Source of the DNA: Nitrosococcus halophilus Nc 4
GTDB taxonomy: Bacteria > Pseudomonadota > Gammaproteobacteria > Nitrosococcales > Nitrosococcaceae
NCBI RefSeq assembly: GCF_000024725.1
Contig: NC_013960.1
Location: 1,262,261 to 1,326,260 of the forward strand
DNA: 64,000 bases
Direction of reading: 5' to 3'
Below, in pieces: positions 6,719 to 13,810 of this stretch. Made by a program: the position numbers and the translations under genes. Position 1 is the stretch's first letter, and every line of letters starts with the position of its first letter. Under the pieces are notes generated by a model. That model had not been told where the DNA came from. It saw only the letters and a list, made by a program, of their open reading frames with translations, and did not search any database.

Positions 6719-7063
6719 TAATCGGGATAGGGAGGCACCTCACGATGCCTCTCCTCCCACACCACCGGGCATACGGAGCACGTACCACGGCGGTTCATGC
6801 GAAGGGAGCACACGACAAGATCAGGCATACCCATCCGCTTTCATCCACCTGTCACGCACCGAGATCAAGCCTTGGCTTTTCAATCAGTCATTGGTCATTC
6901 CTGTTTGGGTGGCCAGCGACCGCGACAAGTGCCAGTAGCTCTTGCTACTACGCGCGGTCAGAATTGCCTGCCGTTTGTGCGTCCCGAAGGCCAGCAGGTT
7001 GCGGACTTTGGTGCGCACCTTGCGCCACTGTTTCCAGTAGCACATCACGGTCACGGGGCCGGA
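6719..7063 (-). pseudogene. Group II intron 3' remnant with maturase C-terminus
   Basis: The minus strand encodes the C-terminal end of a group II intron reverse transcriptase/maturase: MCYWKQWRKVRTKVRNLLAF, then SYWHLSRSLATQTGMTND, an in-frame TGA at 6884-6886, then LKSQGLISVRDRWMK, with the natural stop at 6821-6823. Downstream follows a domain V-like hairpin (GAACCGCCGTGGTACG pairing with CGTATGCCCGGTGGTG) and a domain VI-like stem ending near 6719. The RT domains and the 5' intron are absent. It is a dead fragment next to the split cassette gene. Confidence 0.75.
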
Positions 7064-7164
7064 AAAATGCCACGGACTGACAGTCGGAAGCCATGTTTGA
7101 TCCCAGAATCTGAACCCCAGCGTTCTGTCGCATTTCGTGCTATTCTCTGCTACATTGCCCCTCT

Positions 7165-7932
7165 ATGGAGCTTGGCAGTGCGATCTGGAACTTACTGATG
7201 CGAGTAGCTCAGCACAAGGTGGAACTTCCTAACGTCGGTCATCGGCTGGGGGTCACAATTCGCGGATTGGTTTGCGCGTTTTTGGTTGGTCCGGTACATG
7301 GCGAGGATTCCGCTAGCTCTGCCGTCCATACGGTGGATTTCACCGAGCAACCAGCCGGCGAAGCTGTCACCTGGCTGCAAAATCGCGGCTACGAGTTGCG
7401 TCTTGACGCTAAGGCGCTCAATCCCCGATTTAACGAGAATGGCTTGACGCTGAGCACTGACGGGGAAGAAGCGGGACTGTTTGTACGGAAGATGGATGTG
7501 GGCGGCGCGAGTCGCCTCCGGGTGGACTGGGGCGTCGAGCGCTATCCCGAGGGTGCGGACTGGGAAGGCGGCGTTTATCGCGTTCCGATCGCTGTGATGG
7601 TGTCGTTTGGCGAGGAAGGAATCGAAAGTGGCAGTTTCTTCGTTCCCGACGCGCCGTATTTCATCTCTGTTTTCCTGAGCGAAAATGCACAGCCGGGGAA
7701 GGTGTATACAGCCAACTATTATCAAAAAGGTGGGCGCTATTTGTGCCGGCCGTGCAATCCTCCGCCGGGCAAGACAGTGAGCACCGAGATCGACCTCGAC
7801 GAGACGTTTCGCATGGTATTCGTTCGGTCGGAAGTTCCGCCTATTACCTCCTTCAGCTTCCAGATGAATACGGAAGATACAAGCGGGGGTGCGCGCGCCT
7901 ATATCAAGCGGATCCAGTTCCTGACTCAGTGA
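7165..7932 (+). CDS. Predicted exported protein, possibly DUF3047-like
   Basis: This protein of up to 255 residues has a hydrophobic stretch (GVTIRGLVCAFLVGP, about residues 29-43) followed by VHGEDS, which looks like a signal peptide with an AXA-like cleavage region. The mature part is beta-rich and ends in NTEDTSGGARAYIKRIQF, resembling the end of DUF3047 domains (D-T-D-N-T...A.A..Y). The start is uncertain; ATG at 7198 or a later codon would give a more normal signal peptide. It is transcribed against the array direction and I see no attC beside it. Its GC content is higher than that of neighbouring cassettes. Function unknown. Confidence 0.5.
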   Translation: MELGSAIWNLLMRVAQHKVELPNVGHRLGVTIRGLVCAFLVGPVHGEDSASSAVHTVDFTEQPAGEAVTWLQNRGYELRLDAKALNPRFNENGLTLSTDGEEAGLFVRKMDVGGASRLRVDWGVERYPEGADWEGGVYRVPIAVMVSFGEEGIESGSFFVPDAPYFISVFLSENAQPGKVYTANYYQKGGRYLCRPCNPPPGKTVSTEIDLDETFRMVFVRSEVPPITSFSFQMNTEDTSGGARAYIKRIQFLTQ

Positions 7933-8210
7933 CGGAAAAACATGATCGCATGTCTTACACGCGACCAAATGTTGGATTGCAAGCTCTGACGCCGATACTT
8001 ATTATGAAAGGAATAAATTATTCTGTATCCGCCACTTTTACCACTATCATTTCTTGTCCATCGAAGTTTTCTGACATCGTTAGTGCCTTGAATGATAGTC
8101 CCTGAAGCAGGGTACTCAGAAAGATAAGCAATCAGATAATTTCTTTCTTCTTCTGAGAGTAGCTTTTTGGCTTTTTTACGATAGGGTTGAGTTTCAGCGA
8201 CAGTGATCAT
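7926..8210 (-). pseudogene. HigB/RelE-like toxin, 3'-truncated
   Basis: The N-terminal two thirds match HigB-type toxins: MITVAETQPYRKKAKKLLSE, then TNDVRKLRWTR and GKSGGYRIIYSFHNK. After HNK the expected core strands are replaced by unrelated residues and the frame ends at 7926, abutting the neighbouring gene. A rearrangement junction near 8000 probably removed the toxin end and any antitoxin. I place the start at 8210 (MITVAETQ); an upstream ATG at 8231 lies inside a palindrome that is probably the operator. Confidence 0.65.
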
Positions 8211-8222
8211 GCTTAAGTTAAT

Positions 8223-8239
8223 GTACTCCAATGGAGTAC
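8223..8239. promoter_or_regulatory. Perfect palindrome upstream of truncated toxin
   Basis: Two 8-bp arms, GTACTCCA and TGGAGTAC, flank a single central base just upstream of the toxin start. This is a typical TA operator geometry, retained although the antitoxin gene is gone. Confidence 0.55.
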
Positions 8240-8599
8240 TACTGCCAAGGAGAAGATTGGAAATCTAAGTGTTGTTTGGTGATTCCCCGAGAACTTCAAA
8301 AACTGCTGGAAAAGCCCTTTTTTAGTAGGGTAGCTTAAGGTATGTCAGCGCCGTACCCACCAAACTCTAAGTGCTTACTGACTCCTTTAATGATAATGGG
8401 GGTATCTTTTGGCCTTGAATTTTGAATTACCAAGGTTGTCCAACAGCTTTTAATCATTGGTTGGATGCGCGAATGGTGAAGGTGGGGCGAAATATGCATT
8501 AATTTCCTTGTGTAAAGGATGAATCAAGCATATTACCGTAAATCCACAATAGCAATAGACAAGACCTGACCCCTTTGTTGGTCCTTTTCCTAGTAGTGA
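8240..8599. other. Gene-poor stretch between truncated toxin and attC site 4
   Basis: No convincing gene. A 35-codon frame (8231-8338, plus strand) is open but resembles nothing I know. A copy of the CAATAGACAAGA-type repeat lies at 8553-8577, next to the attC at 8600-8699. Confidence 0.4.
8553..8577 (+). repeat. CAATAGACAAGA-type interspersed repeat, copy 4
   Basis: Tail ACCTGACCCCTTTG, the best match to the apparent consensus. It lies 22 bp from attC site 4. Confidence 0.6.
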
Positions 8600-8699
8600 G
8601 CCCCAACGTTGGCGCTCACCCGCGCTTGAGGCCGGCGCGGCTTTGTGGCAACAAAGGCGCGACGGGGTCAAGCGTCGGTGTGCAGCGCCCTTGTTATGC
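8600..8699 (-). other. attC: Integron attC recombination site 4
   Basis: On the minus strand this 100-bp site begins GCATAACAAGGGCGCTGCAC and ends GGTGAGCGCCAACGTTGGGG. Inner arms CGACGCTTGA and TCAAGCGCGG pair around a longer loop that itself contains CGCGCC/GGCGCG complementarity. The stop codon of the adjacent cassette gene (8694-8696) lies inside its first core box, a common cassette feature. Confidence 0.82.
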
Positions 8700-9323
8700 A
8701 GATGATTTTTCACTACTTTCGGCACTCCATTCGGCCATATTTTTCGAAAGCTCATGAAGTCGTCGAAGCAATGTGCCCAGCCTTGAGAACTTAAGAGATT
8801 CTCCGGCTACTTTTACACCATCTTGAGAGTCCAGTAATTGGATCATAACGGACTCGTTTTCTTCTATATTGTCTTTTTGGATCTCGTCATCCATATGCTC
8901 CACAACATTTCGCATGTCCACGACGTCGTCCGCAAGAGAGTCGATCTGTCTCCTGACGATTCTCGGGAACTCCAGTCCGTCCTGATTTCCTTTGAGATGA
9001 TTCAGAAGCCGAAGTATGCGACGTACTGTGCATATACAATTTTCCATATGGTCCACAAACTTCAACATATAGATGACGCGTCCTTGCTCAGCCATCTCAT
9101 CAGGAGTCCGTTGTTTTTCCGCAAGCTGCGCCAGGATATGCCTTCTGGCGGTTTCGTACTCGTCTAATCCCTTGTCGACAAGCCGAACGAAAAGTCTTCG
9201 GTTTAACGCTGTACGGCGGCTAATATTCTTATCACCGGGGCCGAATACCAGATTCGCTGTCAGGGTCATAACCTGCCCCTCTAGCGCAGACAAGTCTTCC
9301 ATCTTGCATTCCGTAGGAATCAT
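8694..9323 (-). CDS. Integron cassette protein of unknown function
   Basis: This 209-residue, mostly helical, charged protein has no membrane segment or motif I recognise. Long heptad-like stretches (VDHMENCICTVRRILRLLNH, and DVVDMRNVVEHMDDEIQKD) suggest a coiled-coil or four-helix architecture. ATG at 9323 and an in-frame ATG at 9302 (MEDLSALEG) are both possible starts. The gene is bounded by attC sites 3 and 4, reads in the array direction, and ends inside attC 4, so it is a clear single-gene cassette. Function unknown. Confidence 0.75.
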   Translation of the reverse strand: MIPTECKMEDLSALEGQVMTLTANLVFGPGDKNISRRTALNRRLFVRLVDKGLDEYETARRHILAQLAEKQRTPDEMAEQGRVIYMLKFVDHMENCICTVRRILRLLNHLKGNQDGLEFPRIVRRQIDSLADDVVDMRNVVEHMDDEIQKDNIEENESVMIQLLDSQDGVKVAGESLKFSRLGTLLRRLHELSKNMAEWSAESSEKSSA

Positions 9324-9344
9324 TCGATAGCTACTATTTCATCC

Positions 9345-9432
9345 GCATAACGCTGCAAATCACCGGCGGCAAAAAGCAGAGCGACGAAGGAGCGGTGCTT
9401 TTTGCCGTCCGAGTGCATTTGCCTTGTTAGGC
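9345..9432 (-). other. attC: Integron attC recombination site 3
   Basis: On the minus strand the 88-bp site begins GCCTAACAAGGCAAATGCAC and ends TGATTTGCAGCGTTATGC. Arms CGGACGGCAAAAAGC and GCTTTTTGCCGCCGG pair almost completely, giving a strong hairpin with few extrahelical bases. It belongs to the same sequence family as site 1. Confidence 0.88.
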
Positions 9433-9457
9433 TTTTTAATACCAAAATCCTCAACTA

Positions 9458-9685
9458 TTACTTCCAAGTGGATAGGTCATAACATTGATTGATTTTTGCC
9501 TTATATCCTTCCAATGCAATACTGCCAAATGGAGCATTGGATAGTGATTTAATATCCATTGCGGCTACTAATTTATTTAATTTACCATCGTCACATCTTT
9601 GAGATGCGACCGACCAGCCGTTGAACCAAATGTACACAACGTAAATTAGAATTAAAACACCTGCCGCCACAATATAATGCTTCAT
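9458..9685 (-). CDS. Small membrane-anchored cassette protein
   Basis: This 75-residue protein has an N-terminal hydrophobic helix (HYIVAAGVLILIYVVYIWF, residues 3-21), probably a membrane anchor or signal, then a short exported part with two cysteines (one in SQRCDDGK, one in NQCYDL) that could form a disulfide. It follows the zinc-ribbon gene by 3 bp with no attC between, so the two share one cassette. Its stop lies 25 bp before attC site 3. Function unknown. Confidence 0.65.
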   Translation of the reverse strand: MKHYIVAAGVLILIYVVYIWFNGWSVASQRCDDGKLNKLVAAMDIKSLSNAPFGSIALEGYKAKINQCYDLSTWK

Positions 9686-9688
9686 GGC

Positions 9689-9955
9689 TTAAACGCCCTT
9701 GCCGCAGTAACGGCATACCGCCGCTTCACTCTTGATGATTTCTGCGCAGTACGGACATTTTTTATTTTCTCCAGATGATATTTTCTTTTCTTCTACATTA
9801 GTTCTATTTTCCCCTGCTACCAGAGCCGCAATGATACCGATTAAGGGGCTTAATATTACCGAAAGAAGGAAGAATCCAAAGCCGGAGCGACCCTTATTGC
9901 TTGCGATTACGCCTGCGATGATACTCAGAAATAGCCAGAGGATAAAAATTTCCAT
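9689..9955 (-). CDS. Membrane protein with C-terminal zinc ribbon, first cassette
   Basis: This 88-residue protein has two hydrophobic helices (about residues 1-19 and 26-48) and a C-terminal zinc ribbon, CPYCAEIIKSEAAVCRYCG, with two CxxC pairs. Similar TM-plus-zinc-ribbon proteins are widespread and often sit in cassettes and prophages; no activity is established. It is the gene nearest attI, so it should be the best expressed cassette gene if a Pc promoter exists. An AAGGAGAAGT ribosome site precedes the ATG at 9955. Confidence 0.75.
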   Translation of the reverse strand: MEIFILWLFLSIIAGVIASNKGRSGFGFFLLSVILSPLIGIIAALVAGENRTNVEEKKISSGENKKCPYCAEIIKSEAAVCRYCGKGV

Positions 9956-9981
9956 TACTTCTCCTTATGTGTTGGTTTGAA

Positions 9982-10040
9982 GCCTAACATTGAGTAGATA
10001 TAAAAAATCTATTTTATAACAGAAAATTATTCTCCATATA
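9982..10040 (-). other. attI: Probable attI insertion site
   Basis: A GTTAGGC core (minus strand, 9988 to 9982) lies between the divergent intI and the first cassette gene, with no attC-like hairpin partner. This is the expected structure and place of attI, where new cassettes are inserted. The outer limit is not visible; the integrase-side part is extremely AT-rich. Confidence 0.65.
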
Positions 10041-10092
10041 ATACAAATTATTTGACCTAAAATAAATAATTTTAATTTTATAATCAATGTAT

Positions 10093-10135
10093 TGTGAATC
10101 AGATCACAATTAATTAAAAATGTGTTATGTAGAAT
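10093..10135 (+). promoter_or_regulatory. CRP-type site and promoter of intI
   Basis: A perfect TGTGA-N6-TCACA palindrome (10093-10108) is followed by a -10-like TAGAAT (10130-10135). With the usual start about 7 bp further (near 10142), the palindrome centre falls at -41.5, the class II CRP position. No good -35 is present, as expected for an activated promoter. I saw no LexA box of the CTGT-N8-ACAG type. The site would make integrase expression depend on cAMP-CRP or a relative. Confidence 0.65.
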
Positions 10136-10166
10136 TAAGCAACGCTTAAAATATCTTAATTCTTGC

Positions 10167-11132
10167 ATGGCAAAATCCCCTTTTTTAGAGCAGGTTCGCC
10201 AAGCCATCCGTGTTCGCCATTTCAGTATCCGAACGGAACAGGCGTATGTGGCTTGGATTAAGCGCTTTATTCTCTTTCACCAAAGACGTCATCCCCTTGA
10301 GATGGGCGAGCGGGAAGTCTCCGAATTTTTGACTTATCTGGCTTGTCAGAAGCATGTAGCAGCTTCGACACAAAACCAGGCACTGAATGCTTTGGTTTTT
10401 CTTTACCGAGAAGTTTTGGAACGGCCGCTAGGCGATCTCGCCAATGTGGTGAGGGCGAAAAAACCTCAGCGCTTGCCGGTGGTGTTGAGCCGAGAAGAAG
10501 TTTCTCGATTACTGGGGGAATTGGAAGGAGAGCAGTGGTTGATGGCAAGCCTGCTCTACGGTTCAGGCTTGCGTTTAATGGAATGTATGCGATTGCGGGT
10601 TAAGGATATCGATTTTGAGCGCCAAGCCATAGGGGTGCGAGAAGGGAAAGGGCGGAAAGATCGCGTCACCTTGTTGCCTGAGCCCTTGATCGTCCCCCTT
10701 AAGCGTCACCTGGCCACGGTCAAGACGTGGCACGAGCGGGATTTAGCACAGGGCTTTGGAGCCGTGTATCTTCCTTATGCCCTAGAGCGCAAATATCCCC
10801 AGGCCAATAAGGAGTGGGGGTGGCAATATGTGTTTCCAGCGCCGAAGCGTTCCGTGGACCCCCGGACAAAATTGGTCCGGCGGCATCATTACTATGAAAA
10901 GACCTTGCAAGCCGCCATAAGAAAAGCGGTGCGGCGCGCCCGGATTGAGAAACCGGCCAGTTGCCATACCCTGCGCCATTCTTTTGCAACCCACCTTTTA
11001 GAAAGCGGCTATGACATTCGCACGGTTCAGGAATTGTTAGGTCATCAAGATATTCGCACCACCCAGATTTACACCCATGTGCTCAAACGGGGCGGGAATG
11101 CTGTGATAAGTCCTTTGGCTATGCTGTCGTAA
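10167..11132 (+). CDS. intI: Integron integrase IntI
   Basis: This 321-residue tyrosine recombinase has an N-terminal SAM-like core-binding domain ([20 protein letters not shown]) and a catalytic domain with the R-H-R-H-Y set: Arg in [33 protein letters not shown] and the Tyr of QIYTHVL. The segment between, with [17 protein letters not shown] and [14 protein letters not shown], is the extra domain that distinguishes IntI from other tyrosine recombinases and contacts extrahelical attC bases. I chose the ATG at 10167 ([15 protein letters not shown]); an upstream frame extends to 10122 but lacks conservation. It is transcribed away from attI and looks intact and probably active. Confidence 0.95.
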   Translation: MAKSPFLEQVRQAIRVRHFSIRTEQAYVAWIKRFILFHQRRHPLEMGEREVSEFLTYLACQKHVAASTQNQALNALVFLYREVLERPLGDLANVVRAKKPQRLPVVLSREEVSRLLGELEGEQWLMASLLYGSGLRLMECMRLRVKDIDFERQAIGVREGKGRKDRVTLLPEPLIVPLKRHLATVKTWHERDLAQGFGAVYLPYALERKYPQANKEWGWQYVFPAPKRSVDPRTKLVRRHHYYEKTLQAAIRKAVRRARIEKPASCHTLRHSFATHLLESGYDIRTVQELLGHQDIRTTQIYTHVLKRGGNAVISPLAMLS

Positions 11133-11153
11133 GCTTTCTAGTGTGCTCCGACT

Positions 11154-11162
11154 ACAGCACAT
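11154..11162. repeat. Left target duplication of IS4 element
   Basis: The 9-bp sequence ACAGCACAT flanks the element on this side and recurs at 12439-12447. Confidence 0.85.
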
Positions 11163-12438
11163 CACTACTGTCCCATAAACTTTCACGAAAACTGCAATGA
11201 AGCCTGAAGAGGTAGAAGTTCTGGTTCTGGCGGATCGCCTCGTAGCAATGCTTGAAGGTCGCGCCGCTCAAACAGATTGAGCTGGAGCAATCGAATAATC
11301 TGCTGAAGAGAGCAGTCTATTTTGCTGACGAACTTGAGATAAGCGAGCAATAAATAGGCACAAAGGGCGATCCAGAGTTGGGTCATGACGGCGTTTTTTG
11401 AGGTTCCCAAGAAACGCTTGATCTTTAAATTCTGCTTTATCCATTTGAAAAACAGTTCGATCTGCCATCGGGACTTATAGATTGCCGCGATAGTGCTGGC
11501 AGCAAGATGAAAATTGTTGGTCAGGAAGCAATACCGGATACCGGTGTCAAAATCCTTAAAGCCGATGCGGCGCAGAGCGATCGGGCAGTTTCGGGCCTTG
11601 GCGCCGGTCAGTTCGAGGGTCTGATCGCTCGTCAGGCCCTTGGATTTATCGACTTTACGGCGTTCAACCACGCGATAGCGGGCCTTTTTACGTTGGCGCG
11701 TGACAAAAAAGATGCCCTGGGTATTGAGTTGATGATACCCATCATAATCGGTATAGCCCCGATCGAAGACCACGATACTGCCTTTGGGTAATGCCAAAGT
11801 ACGGGCCACGGTAATATCGTGGACTTTGCCGTTAGTGACGGTCATCAATGCGGGGAGCAGCCCGTCATGATCCAGACCGACATGGAGCTTGACGGCCCCC
11901 TTGGTGGTTCGAAACTTCGCCCAGGGAAAGACGCTCAGGCACAGATCGAGAGTAGAAGCATCAAGTGAGTAGAGCTTGTTCTTGAACCGGAAACCATGAC
12001 GGGGCGCGAGCCCTTGACAGCGGGAAAACAGTTTGGCGAATAACGCTTCGTACAGTGCATAGGGTTGTTTCTCATTAACCCGGGCTAGAGAGGAGCGGCT
12101 CACCGGCACGGCACCTAAAAGGTAGAGTTTTCTGGCCTGAGCCGATAGATTACTGACCACATCACGCAAACTAGTGCGCCCTGACAGCTGTGCCAGTGCC
12201 ATGGAAACAAATTGTGACCAACGGGTCATCTTGCGTAGTTTCCGGCCCTCGTGGTGCTGATTTGCCAGCACCTCGAATTCATGTCTCGGGACTAGTTTCA
12301 GTAACTGAGAAAATACAGTATTATGATGTGCCAAGGCCTGAACTCCTTCTTGTTCTTCAATGATTTGTCGTGATTTCATTGTATCAAAACAAGTTGGTTT
12401 TCAGGCCTTTTTCGTTAATTCTTAGTGGGACAGTAGTG
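11163..12438 (-). mobile_element. Complete IS4-family insertion sequence
   Basis: This 1276-bp element is bounded by inverted repeats beginning CACTACTGTCCCA and flanked by a perfect 9-bp target duplication (11154-11162 and 12439-12447). It contains one transposase gene. Clean ends and an exact duplication point to recent insertion. It lies 30 bp after intI without breaking it. Confidence 0.92.
11183..12379 (-). CDS. IS4-family DDE transposase
   Basis: This 398-residue transposase starts MKSRQIIEEQEGVQALAHHN, with an N-terminal DUF4372-like region (SQLLKLVPRHEFEVLANQHH). The DDE core includes YSLDASTLDLCLSVFPWA (first Asp), GSIVVFDRGYTDYDGY (second Asp) and the Y-(2)-R-(3)-E-(6)-K signature in YKSRWQIELFFKWIKQNLKI (Glu). 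The length is normal for the group and the frame is intact, so it is probably active. Confidence 0.93.
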   Translation of the reverse strand: MKSRQIIEEQEGVQALAHHNTVFSQLLKLVPRHEFEVLANQHHEGRKLRKMTRWSQFVSMALAQLSGRTSLRDVVSNLSAQARKLYLLGAVPVSRSSLARVNEKQPYALYEALFAKLFSRCQGLAPRHGFRFKNKLYSLDASTLDLCLSVFPWAKFRTTKGAVKLHVGLDHDGLLPALMTVTNGKVHDITVARTLALPKGSIVVFDRGYTDYDGYHQLNTQGIFFVTRQRKKARYRVVERRKVDKSKGLTSDQTLELTGAKARNCPIALRRIGFKDFDTGIRYCFLTNNFHLAASTIAAIYKSRWQIELFFKWIKQNLKIKRFLGTSKNAVMTQLWIALCAYLLLAYLKFVSKIDCSLQQIIRLLQLNLFERRDLQALLRGDPPEPELLPLQASLQFS

Positions 12439-12447
12439 ACAGCACAT
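12439..12447. repeat. Right target duplication of IS4 element
   Basis: ACAGCACAT, identical to 11154-11162. Confidence 0.85.
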
Positions 12448-12532
12448 ATTGAAATGTGAGCTTTCACCGCCACAAGTGATTCGGGAGAAGCTAAAGCTAT
12501 CGTAGCCAGCATTCACAAGCCTCAAGGTCCCG

Positions 12533-12745
12533 CTAAGTCTTTTTATACGGTGCCACGGGGACTTCTTCCCTATGCTTGCGATAGCTCTCCTTAACTCCCT
12601 CCCAAGCTATGGCCAATTCATTCAATGCTTGCTCCGGGGTGTCGGCAAACGCTGAAACCTCTGCCATCTCAACAAAATGTGCAAGCCAATCTCCCTCTTT
12701 ATCCAAGTAGAGATTGACTGCAAAGCCATCAAATTTATCCTTCAT
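12533..12745 (-). CDS. HicB-like antitoxin, orphan
   Basis: This 70-residue protein has the HicB/UPF0150 partial RNase H fold: FAVNLYLDKEGDWLAHFVEM, then VSAFADTPEQALNELAIAWE. HicB proteins usually neutralise the HicA mRNA interferase, encoded next to them. I see no hicA on either side. A GAGGAAG ribosome site fixes the start at the ATG at 12745 (MKDKFDGF). The C-terminal DNA-binding domain of longer HicBs is absent. It may be a solitary antitoxin or a remnant. Confidence 0.7.
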   Translation of the reverse strand: MKDKFDGFAVNLYLDKEGDWLAHFVEMAEVSAFADTPEQALNELAIAWEGVKESYRKHREEVPVAPYKKT

Positions 12746-12760
12746 TACTCGCTTCCTCAT

Positions 12761-13101
12761 TTAGCCATATTCACCTCTTAGGTCATTGGCAGATAGCTGT
12801 TCCAAAGGCAACCCTTCGGTTTATCAACCATGGTAGCTCGCAGTGGCTCCAACACCCCGTATCTTGTTAATTCTGGCAAATAGTTTCTTGGTGCTTTGCT
12901 AGGCTATGGTAGTGATTAAAGCACTTCATATAGGCACCATTCAACTACCGCATCCCTTTCGAACAATAGGCGCGCAAATTCTAGTTTTGAAAGTTTCACC
13001 ATGCATCGAGAATAGCTGAACATAGCGTTGAATATTGGAATGTGAAGACTGACCCTTTATAAGCTATGCGAGAGGAAATCTTGGTGCCAGTAGAGTAGGC
13101 T
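12761..13101. other. Intergenic stretch without recognised gene
   Basis: No frame or RNA gene that I can support between hicB and vapB. Composition is mixed and it may contain decayed sequence. Confidence 0.4.
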
Positions 13102-13130
13102 ATACACACTGATTTTATAAATATGTGTAT
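13102..13130. promoter_or_regulatory. VapBC operator inverted repeat
   Basis: 7-bp arms ATACACA and TGTGTAT, 15 bp apart, lie 11 bp before the vapB start. Placement fits autorepression by VapBC. Confidence 0.5.
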
Positions 13131-13141
13131 GGGAGACTGCC

Positions 13142-13357
13142 ATGAGTCATTCAGGACAGCGTACCAATATCGTCATCGATCCTGAGCTGATCGAACAGGG
13201 CCTGCGTGTCACCGGCCTTAAGACCCGCCGCGAGCTTGTCGACTTCGCCCTGCGCGAACTGTTACGCCGCGAGAATCAAAAGAAGCTGTTGGAACTCAAA
13301 GGACAGGTGGAGTGGGAGGGGGATCTAGGCGCGATGCGCGGAGAGGTCTGTGAATGA
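13142..13357 (+). CDS. vapB: VapB antitoxin
   Basis: This 71-residue VapB-type antitoxin starts RTNIVIDPELIEQGLRVTGL and continues KTRRELVDFALRELLRRE, the ribbon-helix-helix region that binds the operator. The acidic C-terminal part (KGQVEWEGDLGAMRGE) would wrap the toxin active site. A GGGAG ribosome site precedes the ATG. The stop overlaps the start of vapC (ATGA), so the pair is translationally coupled. Intact. Confidence 0.92.
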   Translation: MSHSGQRTNIVIDPELIEQGLRVTGLKTRRELVDFALRELLRRENQKKLLELKGQVEWEGDLGAMRGEVCE

Positions 13358-13755
13358 CCTTAGTGGATACCAGTGTTTGGATCGACTTTTTCCGTGGCCA
13401 TGACCTGCCGCACGTACAACGGCTGGAGGAGATAATAGGGCAGGGCGAGGACTTGGCCCTATGCGGAGTGATACTGACTGAGATCCTCCAGGGGATTCGC
13501 GACGATCAGACCTTCAGCCGCACTCAAACCCGACTGGAGCCCCTGCTGTTGTTGCCCATGACCCAATCAGTCTTTATCCAAGCAGCGATTATTTATCGCG
13601 GCCTCCGCGCTAAAGGCATGACTATTCGTAAGCCAGTGGACTGCATGATCGCCGCTACCGCTTTGGAGCATGGGGCATGGCTGCTCCATAATGACCGTGA
13701 TTTCGAGGCCATCGCCCGGCATTATCCCCTGCGGAGCAGTAATCTCAGGCATTGA
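13354..13755 (+). CDS. vapC: VapC PIN-domain ribonuclease toxin
   Basis: This 133-residue PIN-domain toxin has conserved acidic residues: Asp in TLVDTSVWIDFFRG, Glu in GVILTEILQGI, Asp in RKPVDCMIAATALEHG and Asp in LLHNDRDFEAIA. Together they hold Mg2+ for site-specific RNA cleavage. It overlaps vapB by 4 bp. The locus is convergent with relA. Length and motifs are complete. Confidence 0.93.
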   Translation: MTLVDTSVWIDFFRGHDLPHVQRLEEIIGQGEDLALCGVILTEILQGIRDDQTFSRTQTRLEPLLLLPMTQSVFIQAAIIYRGLRAKGMTIRKPVDCMIAATALEHGAWLLHNDRDFEAIARHYPLRSSNLRH

Positions 13756-13810
13756 TAATGAGAGGCTTTTATGGAAACAACTTGTCCAGGAAATTGAAGA
13801 TGAGTAAGTT

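Noticed and set aside
6655-7198. Overlapping plus-strand frames of 120-140 codons
   Set aside because: They lie antisense to the maturase remnant and intron hairpins; residue content is random-like (many Ser, Arg, His) and no motif is visible.
7192-7968. 258-codon minus-strand frame
   Set aside because: It is the antisense of the exported-protein gene at 7165-7932, which has the signal peptide and coherent domain pattern; the minus product is compositionally odd.
8231-8338. 35-codon plus-strand frame starting in the palindrome
   Set aside because: No ribosome site, no recognisable family and start inside a probable operator; kept only as a remark.
10011-10026. Possible LexA box near intI
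   Set aside because: CTAT-N6-ACAG has the wrong spacing and a mismatched half-site compared with CTGT-N8-ACAG.
10052-10084. TTGACC...TATAAT as intI promoter
   Set aside because: The spacer is 21 bp, too long for sigma-70; the CRP-linked TAGAAT further down fits better.
13756-13810. Terminator between vapC and relA
   Set aside because: No hairpin with T-run in either direction could be found in the 55-bp convergent gap.
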